Source: Flammeovirgaceae bacterium
Lineage (GTDB): Bacteria; Bacteroidota; Bacteroidia; Cytophagales; Cyclobacteriaceae
Assembly: GCA_016709845.1 (NCBI GenBank)
Contig: JADJMA010000009.1
Location: forward strand, 1-64,000
DNA length: 64,000 nucleotides
Direction: 5' to 3'
A program made the translations under genes and the position numbers. The notes under the pieces were generated by a model. It was not told where the DNA came from. It saw only the letters and a list, made by a program, of their open reading frames with translations, and made no database searches. Numbering within the stretch: the stretch's first letter is position 1; each line of letters begins with the position of its first letter. Positions 1 through 9,843 of this stretch are shown in pieces.

Positions 1-255
1 AATTCAAATTAGTGGTCTCCGCTGCCAAGTCGAAAGGTGTAGACCTACCTTGATCCTGATCTTCGAATATCGTTGATCGAAACAACTTTGAAAAGATTTC
101 GGATCTGATGATTGCTTCCGTGATGAAAACAGAATAGGGATGAGTTTGTCCAGGTATTAGCAGGAGAAGTTCAATGACAGGTCTCACTGAGTCCTCCGCA
201 ACATGAATTGATCAAGGGAGAAATCCCTAAGAGAGAAAGCAGGGCAAAACCTATC

Positions 256-348
256 ATGGTCGTCCTACCAAAACAATCACAATCTCAAATGGAGCTTGAA
301 GCTCTTGCTCTGGAACTCGAATTAGAACTATTAAACTTTGCAGCGTAA
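256..348 (+). pseudogene. C-terminal remnant of an unknown mobile-element protein
   Basis: A 30-codon reading frame ends in an acidic, leucine-rich tail (ALALELELELLNFAA). Its stop overlaps the start of the next gene as TAATG, so the two were probably translationally coupled. The 255 bases before it contain many stops in all frames, and I find no intact gene there. It is most likely the tail of a decayed upstream phage or plasmid protein. The function is unknown. Confidence 0.3.
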
Positions 349-1925
349 TGATAACGGTTAGTAATTATTTTATTGAAGTGGAGCGAATCGGCGTAAATAC
401 ATTGTTGGAAACGCTACAGAAAGGTCATGACCTGGTGGGTGAAGAGTACATCCAATGGAGCGAATTGGGCCACCGGTCAAAGTAGTGAAGGTATCAAGAA
501 GGTCATTGACCCATACTTTCAAAAAAAAAAAGCTGAATGGACTTCTGCTTCTACTTCAAAACCTGGGAACCCCAGTCACCTAAAGCCAAGACTACCCCCG
601 GGAAACCCAAAAAAGAAGTCTGCCAAAGAAAAATCAAGGTCGAACGTAAGACTCATACCAAAAAGGGTGAGGAGAAGAAAGAGCCCAAGCACGTAAAGCA
701 TGTTGAGCACATCCGAGAGGAGGAAAATACATTGAAAGGTACGCTGGATTGCATAACAAGGTGAAATCTCCTAATGCGATCCTTTTTCATCTATCAAGGC
801 CTCTGCAACGGTCCATCGTTCAAAAGCTCATCCGCAAAACCTCACCCTTGGCAGAGAAATCGAAATGATCTAAATAAGCTTGTTCAGAAGTACAACAAGA
901 TGAAGGGAGAAGACTCATTCGCCAACAATTGACAAGGACCTGAATCACCTGGCTGCTATTGCTGGAGGGGAAAAGGTTTATCCTTCCATTATGGTGATCA
1001 AGCGCTTTATCGGATTGCAGGGGCAAGACGATGATGAGAAAAATAATGGCTTTCTTAAACAACTGGAGAATCTGGTGGCAAAAAAGGAAATCTTAAAAGA
1101 TGATCCCTACTCGGATAAGGTCAATGCCATCTACAAGAGCCTTAAGCAAAGAACAAGTAGCAAGATTTCAATTTCCAAAGCGGAGTTGAACGGCCTGGAA
1201 GGAATTGTAAAAGCATGTGGATGCAAGGATGAGGTTGGTAGGATTTATGATACAGGAGGAAAGAAACTTAGGCCATGCAAAAGGAAGACGTACTCGGATG
1301 CAAGTCGTGGAGCTTGTTCGCACAAGCTAGGGATTAAGCGGAGTGCTTACTGCCAAAGAAATGGCAACCGTAAACTTGCCCTCCTTAGCTTCTTTTCATT
1401 CTGGCAATCCCTATTCGGAAATCCGGCCAAAAACTTCACGATGATGTTTCATGGTGAGCCTCATAACGGAAAAACTATTTTCCTATTGAAGCTCGCACAA
1501 TACCTGGCTGAGAATTTTGGATCTGTTCTTTGCGTGTCATCGGAAGAGTTTGCGTCACCCATGACCAAAGTGAAGGTAAACGAGTTTTTAACTTTACCAT
1601 CAGGATTACATTTTGTTGAAAACTTGCAAGACCCCAACCTTTTGGATTATCAGTTTATCATCCTGATTCAGTGAATGACGAAGCCAGATCAATCAGTACA
1701 AGGAGCCGAAGAGACATCCAGATACGGCTTCATCTTCATACTTCAACGCACACAAAAGCCGGAGACTTCAAAGGTGGAAAAGATTGGGAGCATATCGCAG
1801 AGATAGCAGGAGAAGTTTATAAAGGGGTGGTGACGGTAACTAAAAACCGATATGCGCCCAAAAGCACACTGGATTTCTTCAGACAATTTGGAATCCAATG
1901 GCAGGAACCACAAAGCAAGAGCTAA
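348..1925 (+). pseudogene. Mobile-element protein with C-terminal RecA-like ATPase, frameshifted
   Basis: Pieces of one protein lie in different frames. The N-terminus begins MITVSNYFIEVERIGV and runs into a basic, lysine/proline-rich linker. A middle segment from about 991 starts VIKRFIGLQG. The C-terminal ATPase has a Walker A motif GEPHNGKT near 1456-1480, and its final part GDFKGGKDWEHIAEIAGEV sits in another frame after 1755. Breaks are visible near 486, 1250, 1672 and 1750. From memory, this N-terminal plus RecA/Sak4-like ATPase arrangement occurs in Bacteroidetes plasmids and integrative elements. Its role there is not known to me, though the fold suggests DNA recombination or replication. 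The holin and serine recombinase downstream fit a decayed phage-like element. With at least four breaks it may be a true pseudogene. Confidence 0.55.
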
Positions 1926-1975
1926 AATAAATCAAAAGAATTATTAACAATTTAAACAGACAGACATGGAGGCAA

Positions 1976-2421
1976 GTGAAGTTGGAAAAAGGCAGCATAG
2001 GAGGACTTTTGTCTAAAATTCTCGGAGCTGGAGTAAAAGAGACAGTCGATTCCATCGGAAACGCAATCGACAAAATAGACAAGTCAGATGAGAAGCTTGA
2101 ACTTCAATTGAAGTACAAAGAACTTCTCCTGAACATGGAGGGAGCTTGTATTGATTATGAAAGCAAACTCCGGAGAACAAGACGAAAATCATTGAATCAG
2201 AAACAAAGGGGGAGAGTTGGTTTCAGAGAAACTGGCGACCGTACTTATTGCATCTGCATGTTTATTGTCTTCAACAATTATGTTGTGCGTACTTCAATTT
2301 ACCAGTAACAATATTAGATGATCACATCTGGACAATGATGGATTTAGGCGTTGGAGGTTATGTTGCAGGTCGATCCTTTGAGAAAATTAGTGAGAACCCG
2401 GGGCCAGTGCTTATAATGTGA
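1976..2421 (+). pseudogene. Phage holin of the 3-TM type, frameshifted
   Basis: The N-terminal half (GTG start) reads GGLLSKILGAGVKETVDSIG followed by a charged helix. After a frame change near 2165 the sequence continues with ETKGESWFQRNWRP, the hallmark junction of the 3-TM holin family (PF11351 type). A last frame gives DDHIWTMMDLGVGGYVAGRS, like the end of these holins, with a stop at 2419-2421. In phages and gene-transfer particles this family forms lesions in the inner membrane at lysis. At least one indel separates the halves. It lies between the ATPase gene and the recombinase and is the clearest phage signature here. The stretch 2422-2609 holds only a 15-codon frame and no recognisable gene. 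Confidence 0.6.
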
Positions 2422-2609
2422 GAAAAGAAAAATAGTTTTGAGAGAGTTTGTAAGTATATATTTAAGGAGTTGGAATGGATAGGTTAATTGGTCAGTTCTT
2501 TGGCACATATTATGATAAGTAGAATTGACCGTTACTTCAAAACTATGTTCCTGTTAACCTTATTGAAGAATGGTGTCGTTGGAAAGGTGCAAGGAATTAG
2601 CCAAAAGAC

Positions 2610-4234
2610 ATGGCTACGATTATACGGATGACCAGTTACTTAAGATTAGAGATTTTTTATCAACTAGCAGAGATACAGTACAACATTTATCAAAGAGAAA
2701 AGGATGAAAAAAGAAGAGCGATAATCTATACGAGGGTGTCATCTGATGAGCAAGCTGAGAAGGGATATAGTTTGCAATATCAAGAAGAACAATTGCGTAA
2801 ATATTGTGCGAACAGGATATCAGTATTGTTGCACATTATAAAGAAGATTATTCCAGGAAGACTTTTGATCGACCTGAGTTTAATAAGTTGATGAACTTCT
2901 GTAAGAAAAATCCAGGTGAAGTTGATTTACTTTTATTTATAAACTGGAGTCGTTTTGGCCGCAATGCCGGTGATTCCTATGGCATCATAAAACAACTCAA
3001 TAAACTGGAAATAGAACCACAGGCCATTGAGCAACCTTTGGATTTAAAAGTTCCAGAGAACAAGATGATGCTGGCGTTTTACCTGGCTTCGCCAGAGGTT
3101 GAAAATGACAGAAGATCGATTAATGTTAAGTCAGGAATTTATCGGGCAAAAAAAGAAGGGCGCTGGACAACTCTTGCCCCAATCGGTTACAAGAATATTC
3201 GAACTGAAGATGGTAGAGCTATGATTATCCCAAGCAAGCAAGCTGATATTGTACGAGACGCATTTAAGAAGTTTGCAAGTGGCGCTTTTGGAATGGAGGA
3301 GTTACGACATAAGCTTTTTGAAAAGGGCTTAAACATTGAACGCTCCCGATTTCCTAAAATGCTTCGGAATAGAGCATACATTGGGAAGATTTTTGTCGCG
3401 GCTTACAAGGATGAACCCTCCTATTATGCCAAGGCACTACATGAACCATTAATTAGCGATGAGCTATTTTTTCAAGTTCAGGACATATTGGAAGGAAGGT
3501 CTCCTAGTAGGCCAACAAAGAACACGATGAAAGAACAGCTTCCTTTGCGAGGCTTCCTCGAATGCCGTTTGTGCGGTAAAAATATTTCTGGCAGTGCCTC
3601 TCGTGGCAATGGTGGCAAGTATTTTTACTATCACTGTACATGTGGTTGTAATGAAAGATTTCGGGCTGAGAAAACCAATAAGAGCTTTCTGGAATACCTT
3701 AAAATGATTAAGCCCAATGCAATGACGCTTGATATGAACTACGATGTTCTTTTGGATAATTTCAACACCAAGACGAAGAATGACCGAAATGAACTTCTGA
3801 AGATTGACGAGGAAATTGGACGGAATAATCAAAGGCTACAGAATGCTCAACATTTGATGTTGGATGCAGAGATTACCGCAAATGACTACAAGGAGATAAA
3901 GGTGAAAATTTTAGAAGCTAATGATGAACTAATGAGGAAGAAGGCTAATCTTTCATCGGGCCACGAAGATTACAGGGAGTATTTAAAGTTAAGCGCGGCT
4001 TTTATAAAAGATATGGACTTGATATATCAAAAGGCCTCATTAAGTGAAAAGCAATTAATCATTGGTTCGGTGTTTCCCGAAAAATTGACTTTTGAAAAAA
4101 ATCATTTTCGAACCAAAAGGCTCAATGAAGCGGTGGTATTAATGGGCTTGAATCACAGTGATTTAGGTCAAAAAAAAGCGGTAGCAGTAAAAAAATTACC
4201 TGCTACCGCTCAGGTCGAGATGAGAGGGATTTGA
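2610..4234 (+). CDS. Large serine recombinase (site-specific integrase), one frameshift
   Basis: The N-terminal resolvase domain has AIIYTRVSSDEQAEKGYSLQ, with the nucleophilic serine in TRVSS, and ends near 2810. A one-base indel in TATTGTGCGAACAG shifts the frame there. The second frame (2804-4234) supplies the rest of the catalytic domain (INWSRFGRN), the recombinase domain (IGYKNIRTEDGR), a zinc ribbon with CRLCGK and HCTCGC, and a coiled coil. This order is that of phage and ICE integrases of about 520 residues. The start is uncertain because the first 36 codons before RRAIIYTR are not typical. The stop falls inside the 3' end of the tRNA-Pro gene on the other strand, as expected for an integrase beside its attachment site. 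Confidence 0.8.
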
Positions 4235-4290
4235 ACCTCCGGCCTCCACGTCCCTAACGTGATGCGCTAACCGGGCTGCGCTACATCTCG
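4215..4290 (-). tRNA. tRNA-Pro, apparent anticodon AGG
   Basis: On the minus strand the acceptor CGAGATG pairs with CATCTCG. The D arm is GCGC...GCGC, the anticodon stem is TCACG/CGTGG with loop TTAGGGA, and the T loop is TTCAAAT. The body matches tRNA-Pro, where the usual loop would be TTTGGGA (TGG). The AGG reading and an extra C in the T stem (CCCTCT for CCTCT) may be sequence errors. The recombinase gene overlaps the 3' end of this tRNA, so it is the likely integration site of the element at 1-4216. Confidence 0.75.
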
Positions 4291-4310
4291 ATTTTCTTAT
4301 CAACCTAATC

Positions 4311-4350
4311 TGATGCGCTAATCCCGCCAGAAGCGGGACGATACATCTCG
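4311..4350 (-). repeat. Partial 5' copy of tRNA-Pro with palindromic insertion
   Basis: On the minus strand this begins CGAGATGTA like the tRNA at 4215-4290. Where the D arm should follow it has TCGTCCCGCTTCTGGCGGGA, which contains a hairpin (TCCCGC/GCGGGA), and then resumes the tRNA with TTAGCGCATCA. The copy ends there and 20 bases later the full tRNA begins. It lies between the promoter and the complete tRNA. Confidence 0.75.
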
Positions 4351-4368
4351 ATCTTAATTTTGAGGCTG

Positions 4369-4376
4369 CAAGTATA
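4369..4376 (-). promoter_or_regulatory. Putative promoter -7 box for the tRNA-Pro locus
   Basis: The minus-strand TATACTTG resembles the Bacteroidetes -7 element TAnnTTTG. It sits about 19 bases before the partial tRNA copy, so transcription would pass through the copy into the complete tRNA. Confidence 0.4.
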
Positions 4377-4415
4377 CCAAAATTTTTAAGGGATCAAAAG
4401 TAACTTTAGTCGTTA

Positions 4416-5056
4416 CTAATTTTTCTTATTCTGCTTCAAATCGCGAACAAACCGTGCCCAATTAAACGGGTTTAAATATGGATTGGTACGCGGTTGGAAT
4501 TTATCTACAGCTGAAGTAGACCATTGATCCATATAATATTTATAGTTAGCCGCCCCATCCATAGGCGTAGTTCTTATCATCAAGGCTATGAGCTCTGCAT
4601 TTAAATTTCGTGGATCAATGCCATTATCCATGGGCATATTAAGTGCCAAAATCGCTTCCTTAAAAACTTCTTCAGTCGGGAAGGGCATAATCTCAACTTC
4701 TCTCAAATACGTGATATCCGAAACCATTTCTACAATGATGGTTAGATTATCATTAGCCGCATGAGGTACAATATAATGCTGGCGATTATAGCCAATCGCA
4801 CTTATTACGATGCTATCCCCTTCCAAAACCGGCATCGAAAAAAACCTGCCGGGCTTGTACTTGTACCCCGGCCCGCTTTGGGTACATAAACGTGCACCCC
4901 AGGCAAAACATTTACGCTATCGCTAACAAAACCCGAAAGCTGAATGATTCGTCTTTTGCTTTGAGCCGTTGTTAAAGAGACCGAACATACTGTCAGAATC
5001 ACCGTACAAAGAAAAAAGCCAGTCAATTTCTTCACATCACAACTGTTAATTTTCAA
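4416..5056 (-). CDS. Secreted protein with carboxypeptidase-regulatory-like domain, frameshifted
   Basis: The N-terminal part (5056 to about 4835) has a signal peptide (TGFFLCTVILTVCSVSLTTAQ) and the start of a carboxypeptidase-D regulatory-like beta-sandwich (LSGFVSDS...LPGVHVYVPKAGRGTST). A frame change near 4830 leads into LEGDSIVISAIGYNRQHY, the usual continuation (GDxIxxSxIGY). The C-terminal 90 residues are polar and of unknown function, ending in a basic tail. Bacteroidetes have many small exported proteins of this form (PF13715 type), and most are uncharacterised. A single indel explains the split, so the gene may be intact in the cell. It is divergent from the regulator at 5159. Confidence 0.7.
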
Positions 5057-5158
5057 AGATAAAGATTCAGATCATTTATGCCTAATCAATCCTATTTTCC
5101 CTACCCTTCAGTTTTGCTATCTTCGCAACTTGATAAATCATTGCCCTTCAATTACCTG

Positions 5159-5548
5159 ATGCGATTAAAACATTTTAATATCGATTTAGGTGCCCAAATA
5201 TTTCTGGCTTGTTCAGATACCTCGCGCCTGCGAATTTTAAATCTCATTTTAAATAATGGCGAGATGTGCATTACCGATCTCGAGCACATTCTGGAGTTTA
5301 CTCAAACAAAGACTTCACGTCACTTACTCTATTTAAAAAATTCAGGTATTCTTACCTCACGTAAAATGAATCAATGGGTTTTTTATCAGCTCAAGGATGA
5401 GGTGTTCGACATCACTCGGCAAATCTTTCAGTTCCTGAGCCGGGATGTTGTTCTTCAAAAAGATCAGCAAGTTTTTCAAACCCTTTATAGCAATCGCGAA
5501 TTATCTCTTAATAAACTTAGTCTAAAGCCACTCAGTCAACCTTCATGA
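5159..5548 (+). CDS. ArsR-type winged-helix regulator
   Basis: This 129-residue protein has an ArsR/SmtB-like winged helix: SDTSRLRILNLIL, then the recognition region ITDLEHILEFTQTKTSRHLL, and a wing around SRKMNQWVFYQL. I see no clear metal-binding cysteine pair, so the signal is unknown. An open frame reaches back to 5078, but TATCTTCG at about 5118 looks like a promoter -7 box, so the ATG at 5159 (MRLKHFNIDL) is the better start. The last codons overlap the start of the phosphatase gene (ATGA), so the two are translationally coupled. Confidence 0.75.
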   Translation: MRLKHFNIDLGAQIFLACSDTSRLRILNLILNNGEMCITDLEHILEFTQTKTSRHLLYLKNSGILTSRKMNQWVFYQLKDEVFDITRQIFQFLSRDVVLQKDQQVFQTLYSNRELSLNKLSLKPLSQPS

Positions 5549-6240
5549 AATCGTATCGCTGTATTCTTTTCGATCTCGACCACACGCTTTGGGATTATGA
5601 CACAAACTCTTCTGAAACTCTTGAAGAACTTTTTCATCATCACAAGCTGAGTGAATCTGGTATGCCTTCATTCCCAGATTTTTTAAAAACTTTTGAAACC
5701 GTTAATACCCACTTGTGGACACTCTATGATGCCGGACAGATTCATCGCGATGTAATTCGGTACGACCGGTTTCATAAAATTATGCTCGAAATGGGCGTGG
5801 ATAACTACGAACTCTCCCTAACCTTATCCAACGAATATGTCGACCGCTCGCCAAAAAAAGGCGCGTTGATGCCAAACGCTATAGAAGTGCTTAAATATCT
5901 GCAGCCTAAATACCCTATGACCATTGTAACCAATGGCTTTGATGAAATTCAATCTGTAAAAATGGCTTCGTCAGGAATTACCTCCTACTTTAAAAGCGTA
6001 GTCACTTCTGCCCGCGCAGGCCATAAAAAACCTGCTAAAGAAATTTTTGAATTCGCTTTGGCGGAAAATGGCTTTACTGCTCAGGAAACAATTATGGTTG
6101 GTGATAATCTACTTACCGACATTCGTGGTGCCAGTAACGCATCCGTTGATACGGTCTATTTTAACCCGGGTAAAATTGCGCATCAAAGTAATCCAAATTA
6201 CGAGATTCATGACTTGAAAGAGTTAGTGAATATTCTGTAA
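5545..6240 (+). CDS. yjjG: HAD-family phosphatase, YjjG-like nucleotidase
   Basis: This 231-residue HAD phosphatase has motif I FDLDHTLWD (nucleophile D10, acid/base D12), motif II VTNGF, the lysine in GHKKP, and motif IV MVGDNLLTDIRGA. Length and motifs match the YjjG family of 5'-nucleotidases, which remove phosphate from pyrimidine nucleotides, including non-canonical ones, in the cytoplasm. It overlaps the preceding regulator gene by four bases, an operon arrangement. Assignment to YjjG rather than another HAD phosphatase rests on overall pattern only. Confidence 0.8.
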   Translation: MKSYRCILFDLDHTLWDYDTNSSETLEELFHHHKLSESGMPSFPDFLKTFETVNTHLWTLYDAGQIHRDVIRYDRFHKIMLEMGVDNYELSLTLSNEYVDRSPKKGALMPNAIEVLKYLQPKYPMTIVTNGFDEIQSVKMASSGITSYFKSVVTSARAGHKKPAKEIFEFALAENGFTAQETIMVGDNLLTDIRGASNASVDTVYFNPGKIAHQSNPNYEIHDLKELVNIL

Positions 6241-6310
6241 AACCGCACATTATCCGTAATTTTGTAACCTCGTTTAAAAACAATTTTTCATCTCATTAAT
6301 CCAACAACAT

Positions 6311-7942
6311 ATGTCTACCGGTTTTTTCAAAATACCCAACCCTGCTAACGAACCTATTCTATCTTATGCGCCTGGAAGTAAAGAGCGTGTAGCTCTAAAA
6401 AAAGCATTAGCAGAAGCGAGAGCTACCGTGTTAGATATACCTATGTATATAGGTGCCGAAGAAGTGCGCACAGATAATAAAAAAACTTTGTCACCACCTC
6501 ACGATCATAAGCATATTCTAGCGCACTATCACGAAGGTGATAAAAGTCATGTTGAACAGGCCGTGAATGCGGCTCTTGCTGCTAAAGAACTATGGGCGGG
6601 TTTAAGTTGGGAAAATCGCGCAAGCATATTTTTAAAAGCTGCCGACTTGCTGGCTGGACCCTATCGCTATAAAATAAATGCAGCGACTATGCTTGGTCAA
6701 TCGAAGAATGCCTTTCAGGCAGAGATTGATTCTGCTTGTGAACTCATAGATTTTCTGCGCTTCAACGTTCATTTCATGGGCGAAATTTACAGCGAACAGC
6801 CAGCATCATCTCCGGGCGTTTGGAACCGATTGGAATACAGACCATTGGAAGGATTTGTATTCGCGTTAACGCCTTTTAATTTCACGGCCATAGCGGGCAA
6901 TCTTCCAACCAGCGCAGCAATGATGGGCAACACCGTGGTTTGGAAACCAGCCAACACCCAGATCTATGCTGCGAACGTAATCATGCAAGTGCTAAAAGAA
7001 GCAGGTTTACCCGATGGCGTTATCAATTTGGTTTATGTAAGTGGTCCGAATGCGGGTGAGGTAATTTTCAATCATCGCGACTTTGCAGGAATACATTTTA
7101 CAGGAAGCACCGGTGTGTTTCAAAACATCTGGAAAACTATTGGAAACAACATCCATAAGTTTAGAACCTATCCGCGCATTGTTGGTGAAACCGGAGGCAA
7201 AGATTTTATTATGGTACATAAAAGTGCCAATCCTAAAGAAGTTTCAACAGCCATTGCCCGGGGTGCCTTCGAATATCAAGGGCAAAAATGTTCGGCTGCC
7301 TCCCGTTGCTATATACCATCTAATCTTTGGGATGATGTGAAAAAATACCTTGTTGAGGATTTGAAAACATTTAAGATGGGCCCAACCGAAGATTTCGGAA
7401 ACTTTATCAATGCGGTAATTGACGAGAAAGCGTTCAACTCTATCAGCGGATACATTGATAAAGCCAAGGCAAACCCCATGAATGAAATTATTGCGGGTGG
7501 CAAGTATGACAAGTCGAAGGGATATTTTATTGAGCCAACCGTTATTGTTACCAAAGATGCTTCTTCTATTACTATGTGTGAAGAAATTTTTGGCCCCGTA
7601 ATAACAATCTATGTTTATCACGCTGAGAATTTTGAGCAAACCCTTGAACTGGTTGATAGCACATCACCGTATGCACTAACCGGTTCCATTTTGGCTAAAG
7701 ACCGCTACGCGGTAGAACTTGCTACAAAAAAATTAGTGAATGCTGCCGGTAATTTCTATATCAACGACAAGCCAACCGGAGCCGTAGTTGGACAACAGCC
7801 TTTCGGTGGCGCGCGTGGATCAGGCACCAATGACAAAGCCGGAGCAAAAGTTAACTTGTTGCGTTGGGTTTCTATGCGAACAATTAAAGAAACATTCGTT
7901 ACGCCAATTGACTATCGATATCCGTTTTTGGATAAGGAATAA
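6311..7942 (+). CDS. pruA: L-glutamate gamma-semialdehyde dehydrogenase (1-pyrroline-5-carboxylate dehydrogenase)
   Basis: This intact 543-residue ALDH4-type enzyme oxidises glutamate semialdehyde, the open form of pyrroline-5-carboxylate, to glutamate with NAD+. This is the second step of proline breakdown. The catalytic cysteine is C327 in GQKCSA and the general base is E293 in VGETGGKD. The nucleotide site includes TPFNFTAIAGN and FTGSTGVF. It is the stand-alone form and carries no proline dehydrogenase domain. The start at 6311 lies shortly after an AT-rich leader and gives a typical N-terminus. A strong hairpin terminator follows at 7958. Confidence 0.95.
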   Translation: MSTGFFKIPNPANEPILSYAPGSKERVALKKALAEARATVLDIPMYIGAEEVRTDNKKTLSPPHDHKHILAHYHEGDKSHVEQAVNAALAAKELWAGLSWENRASIFLKAADLLAGPYRYKINAATMLGQSKNAFQAEIDSACELIDFLRFNVHFMGEIYSEQPASSPGVWNRLEYRPLEGFVFALTPFNFTAIAGNLPTSAAMMGNTVVWKPANTQIYAANVIMQVLKEAGLPDGVINLVYVSGPNAGEVIFNHRDFAGIHFTGSTGVFQNIWKTIGNNIHKFRTYPRIVGETGGKDFIMVHKSANPKEVSTAIARGAFEYQGQKCSAASRCYIPSNLWDDVKKYLVEDLKTFKMGPTEDFGNFINAVIDEKAFNSISGYIDKAKANPMNEIIAGGKYDKSKGYFIEPTVIVTKDASSITMCEEIFGPVITIYVYHAENFEQTLELVDSTSPYALTGSILAKDRYAVELATKKLVNAAGNFYINDKPTGAVVGQQPFGGARGSGTNDKAGAKVNLLRWVSMRTIKETFVTPIDYRYPFLDKE

Positions 7943-7957
7943 ATTTATTCACCCAAA

Positions 7958-7988
7958 GTAGCTAAACATTTAGAAAATGTTTAGCTAC
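7958..7988 (+). terminator. Intrinsic terminator after pruA
   Basis: A 13-14 bp inverted repeat (GTAGCTAAACATT / AATGTTTAGCTAC) around a short loop is followed by TTTTCC. The stem is symmetric, so it may also serve the convergent gene ending at 8058. Confidence 0.75.
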
Positions 7989-8057
7989 TTTTCCATTCCA
8001 CTCTGCTTTTAATAAATGCTGCCTGCTCTTTTGAAAAAGAGCTTGGGGGTGAAGTAA

Positions 8058-9487
8058 TCAATCAGTTGCCAATGATTTCTGATCATTGTACCACTTAATA
8101 TTTCTTGAGAAATACATTAAGAATCCAATGATCAGGAATAAGCCAATGCTTCCAATCAGCAGGGAGAAATCTTCTGCCTGAATGATAACATAGATGAAAA
8201 CATAAAACCCACTCATCAATGTCGTGAATAATAAGATAATAGGTTTCCGTTTCAAAAAACTGGTTGCATAAACACTTACAAGTAGAATAGTTGCAATGGA
8301 AGAAATTGCATAGGCAATATTATAACCTACTTGTTCGGAAAGTGCTAGCAATAAAGTGTAGTAGATGATTAGTGCAACCCCAATCAAAATATATTGAAAA
8401 GGATGGATTCTTATTTTGGTTGTTATCTCAACCAAAAACAAAGCAGTAAAGGCTAAGATAATAACCAGCACTCCATACTTTGCAGTGCGAATACTTTTTT
8501 GATACTGATCAGCCGGAATCAAAAGCCGAACCCCAAATTCTGAACCACTAAGTGATTGCTCGGAGTCCAACCACTTTTGTGAAAATGGTCGATTAAAAGA
8601 AAGTACTTTCCAGGAAGCTGAAAATCCTTCTTCGTTTACAGTTCTGTCTACCGGCAATAGTTTACCCTCAAAACTTGGTGAAGGCCACGCCCCTTCGGCT
8701 TTCACTTCCGTTGATTTTCCGGAAGGAACAAAGTAAAGACTTTGGCTACCTTTTAAACTTAAATTAACTGAGAAATCTGAATGAAAACTCTCACGCGCTG
8801 TCCATCCTAAGGGCGTAACAATGCCACTCACAAGTTTACTTCTGCTGCTGTTGCCACTTCACCCTCATACCCGGTTTGCAAATATTGTTGTGCATCGATA
8901 ATCAAACCAATATCACTGGCTGGCTCCGACAAAAGCTTGCTATTTCCGTTTTGGATTACCGGATTCTCACTGATCCCTCGCAAATCTGTTATGCCATTAA
9001 TCAAAACCGCTTCTTTCCAATGTACCTGTTCATCCGGAATATTCCAGGTTGAAAAATCCGGAGTTACAAAACTTGCCTCCATGGCAATTGTCGATTCGTA
9101 AACAGCCACATCAAAAATGCCTCTATGCAAAACTTCAGGGTCCACTTTACTCTTTACTTTATAAGTATCTGGAAGGAAATAAGCTTTGTGGGTGGTCTCT
9201 CTAAGTTCTTCCGTTTGCTTACTGTCATTCCAACGTTTAATCGTTTCAATTTTGGTAAACGGAATCATCAGCACAGGCCCTGATAGAGTCTGGTCTCCTG
9301 ACCATTTTTCAGATACCTCGCGAATAACTTCATCTGCCCGGCCTTGTCGCTCATGAATAAGGCTTTCTATCCAGGATGTAGGAATTAGTAAAATCAAAAT
9401 CAAGAAACCGATAGAGAAAAGCTTTACCATTATGGATTCGGTAATCCATTGGTTGAATCGTTCGAAGAGATTGGGGATTGTTTCCAT
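8058..9487 (-). CDS. creD: CreD-like inner-membrane protein, split by a frameshift
   Basis: The two halves (9487-8828 and 8831-8058) together match one CreD protein of about 475 residues. The first half has one N-terminal membrane helix and a periplasmic domain (SLIHERQGRADEVIREVSEK, SGPVLMIPF). The second has LKGSQSLYFVPSGKSTEV, WPSPSFEGKLLPVDRTV and GFSASWKVLSFNRPFSQKW, then five or six membrane helices. The halves overlap by GTGA. CreD is normally a single chain, so an indel near 8830 is more likely than two coupled genes. The family is linked to cell-envelope stress and beta-lactam response, but its molecular role is unclear. The winged-helix gene and an operator-like palindrome lie just upstream. 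Confidence 0.85.
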
Positions 9488-9496
9488 ATAAATTAA

Positions 9497-9522
9497 TTTT
9501 AAAAGTACTTTGTATTTAAAAG
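9497..9522. promoter_or_regulatory. Palindromic operator candidate upstream of creD
   Basis: TTTTAAAAGTACTTTGTATT contains the perfect palindrome AAAGTACTTT flanked by A/T-rich sequence and is followed by TAAAAG. Nearly the same sequence occurs at 10463-10487 ahead of the membrane-protein gene of this cluster. Both are likely binding sites of the winged-helix protein encoded between them. Confidence 0.6.
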
Positions 9523-9539
9523 TTTATGATCAAATTTTT

Positions 9540-9843
9540 TTACTTCCGCTGTTGTTTGATTAATTCTTCCATCGCATCCAGGTGTTTTCTTAAAAGCACT
9601 TCGTCCACGTTCTGTTACCTTATAACGCGTGTTGGGTTTGCGATCAACAAATGATTTACTGATTGAAATATATTTTTCCCGCTCCAAGGCTTTTAAATGA
9701 GTGGCCAGATTGCCATCCGTTACGTCCAACAATTCTTTCAAAGCATTAAAATCATAGGAGTCATTAGCCACCAGCACAGATACAATCTGTAGCCGAACCC
9801 GATGCTCCATTACCTTGTCTAAGTTTTCGAAGGGATTCTTCAT
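9540..9843 (-). CDS. Winged-helix transcriptional regulator of the creD cluster
   Basis: This is a small regulator of about 100 residues of the winged-helix type (PF13601-like). It has HRVRLQIVSVLV, the recognition segment KELLDVTDGNLATHLKALE, and the wing SKSFVDRKPNTRYKVTERG. As given, the frame runs on to 9499 with an untypical tail (FKKTPGCDGRINQTT). Removing one A from AAGAAAAC restores KKHLDAMEELIKQQRK and a stop at 9540, the usual end of this family. This is a clear homopolymer indel. It overlaps the membrane-protein gene upstream by ATGA and precedes creD. It is probably the autoregulator of this cluster. Confidence 0.8.

Noticed and set aside
4248..4256. A true tRNA-Pro with anticodon AGG as a decoding novelty
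   Set aside because: The single base and the extra C in the T stem are within the error level seen elsewhere in the window, so I do not claim it.
8828..8831. CreD as two translationally coupled genes (GTGA overlap)
   Set aside because: The family is a single chain, and many genes here show comparable single-base breaks.
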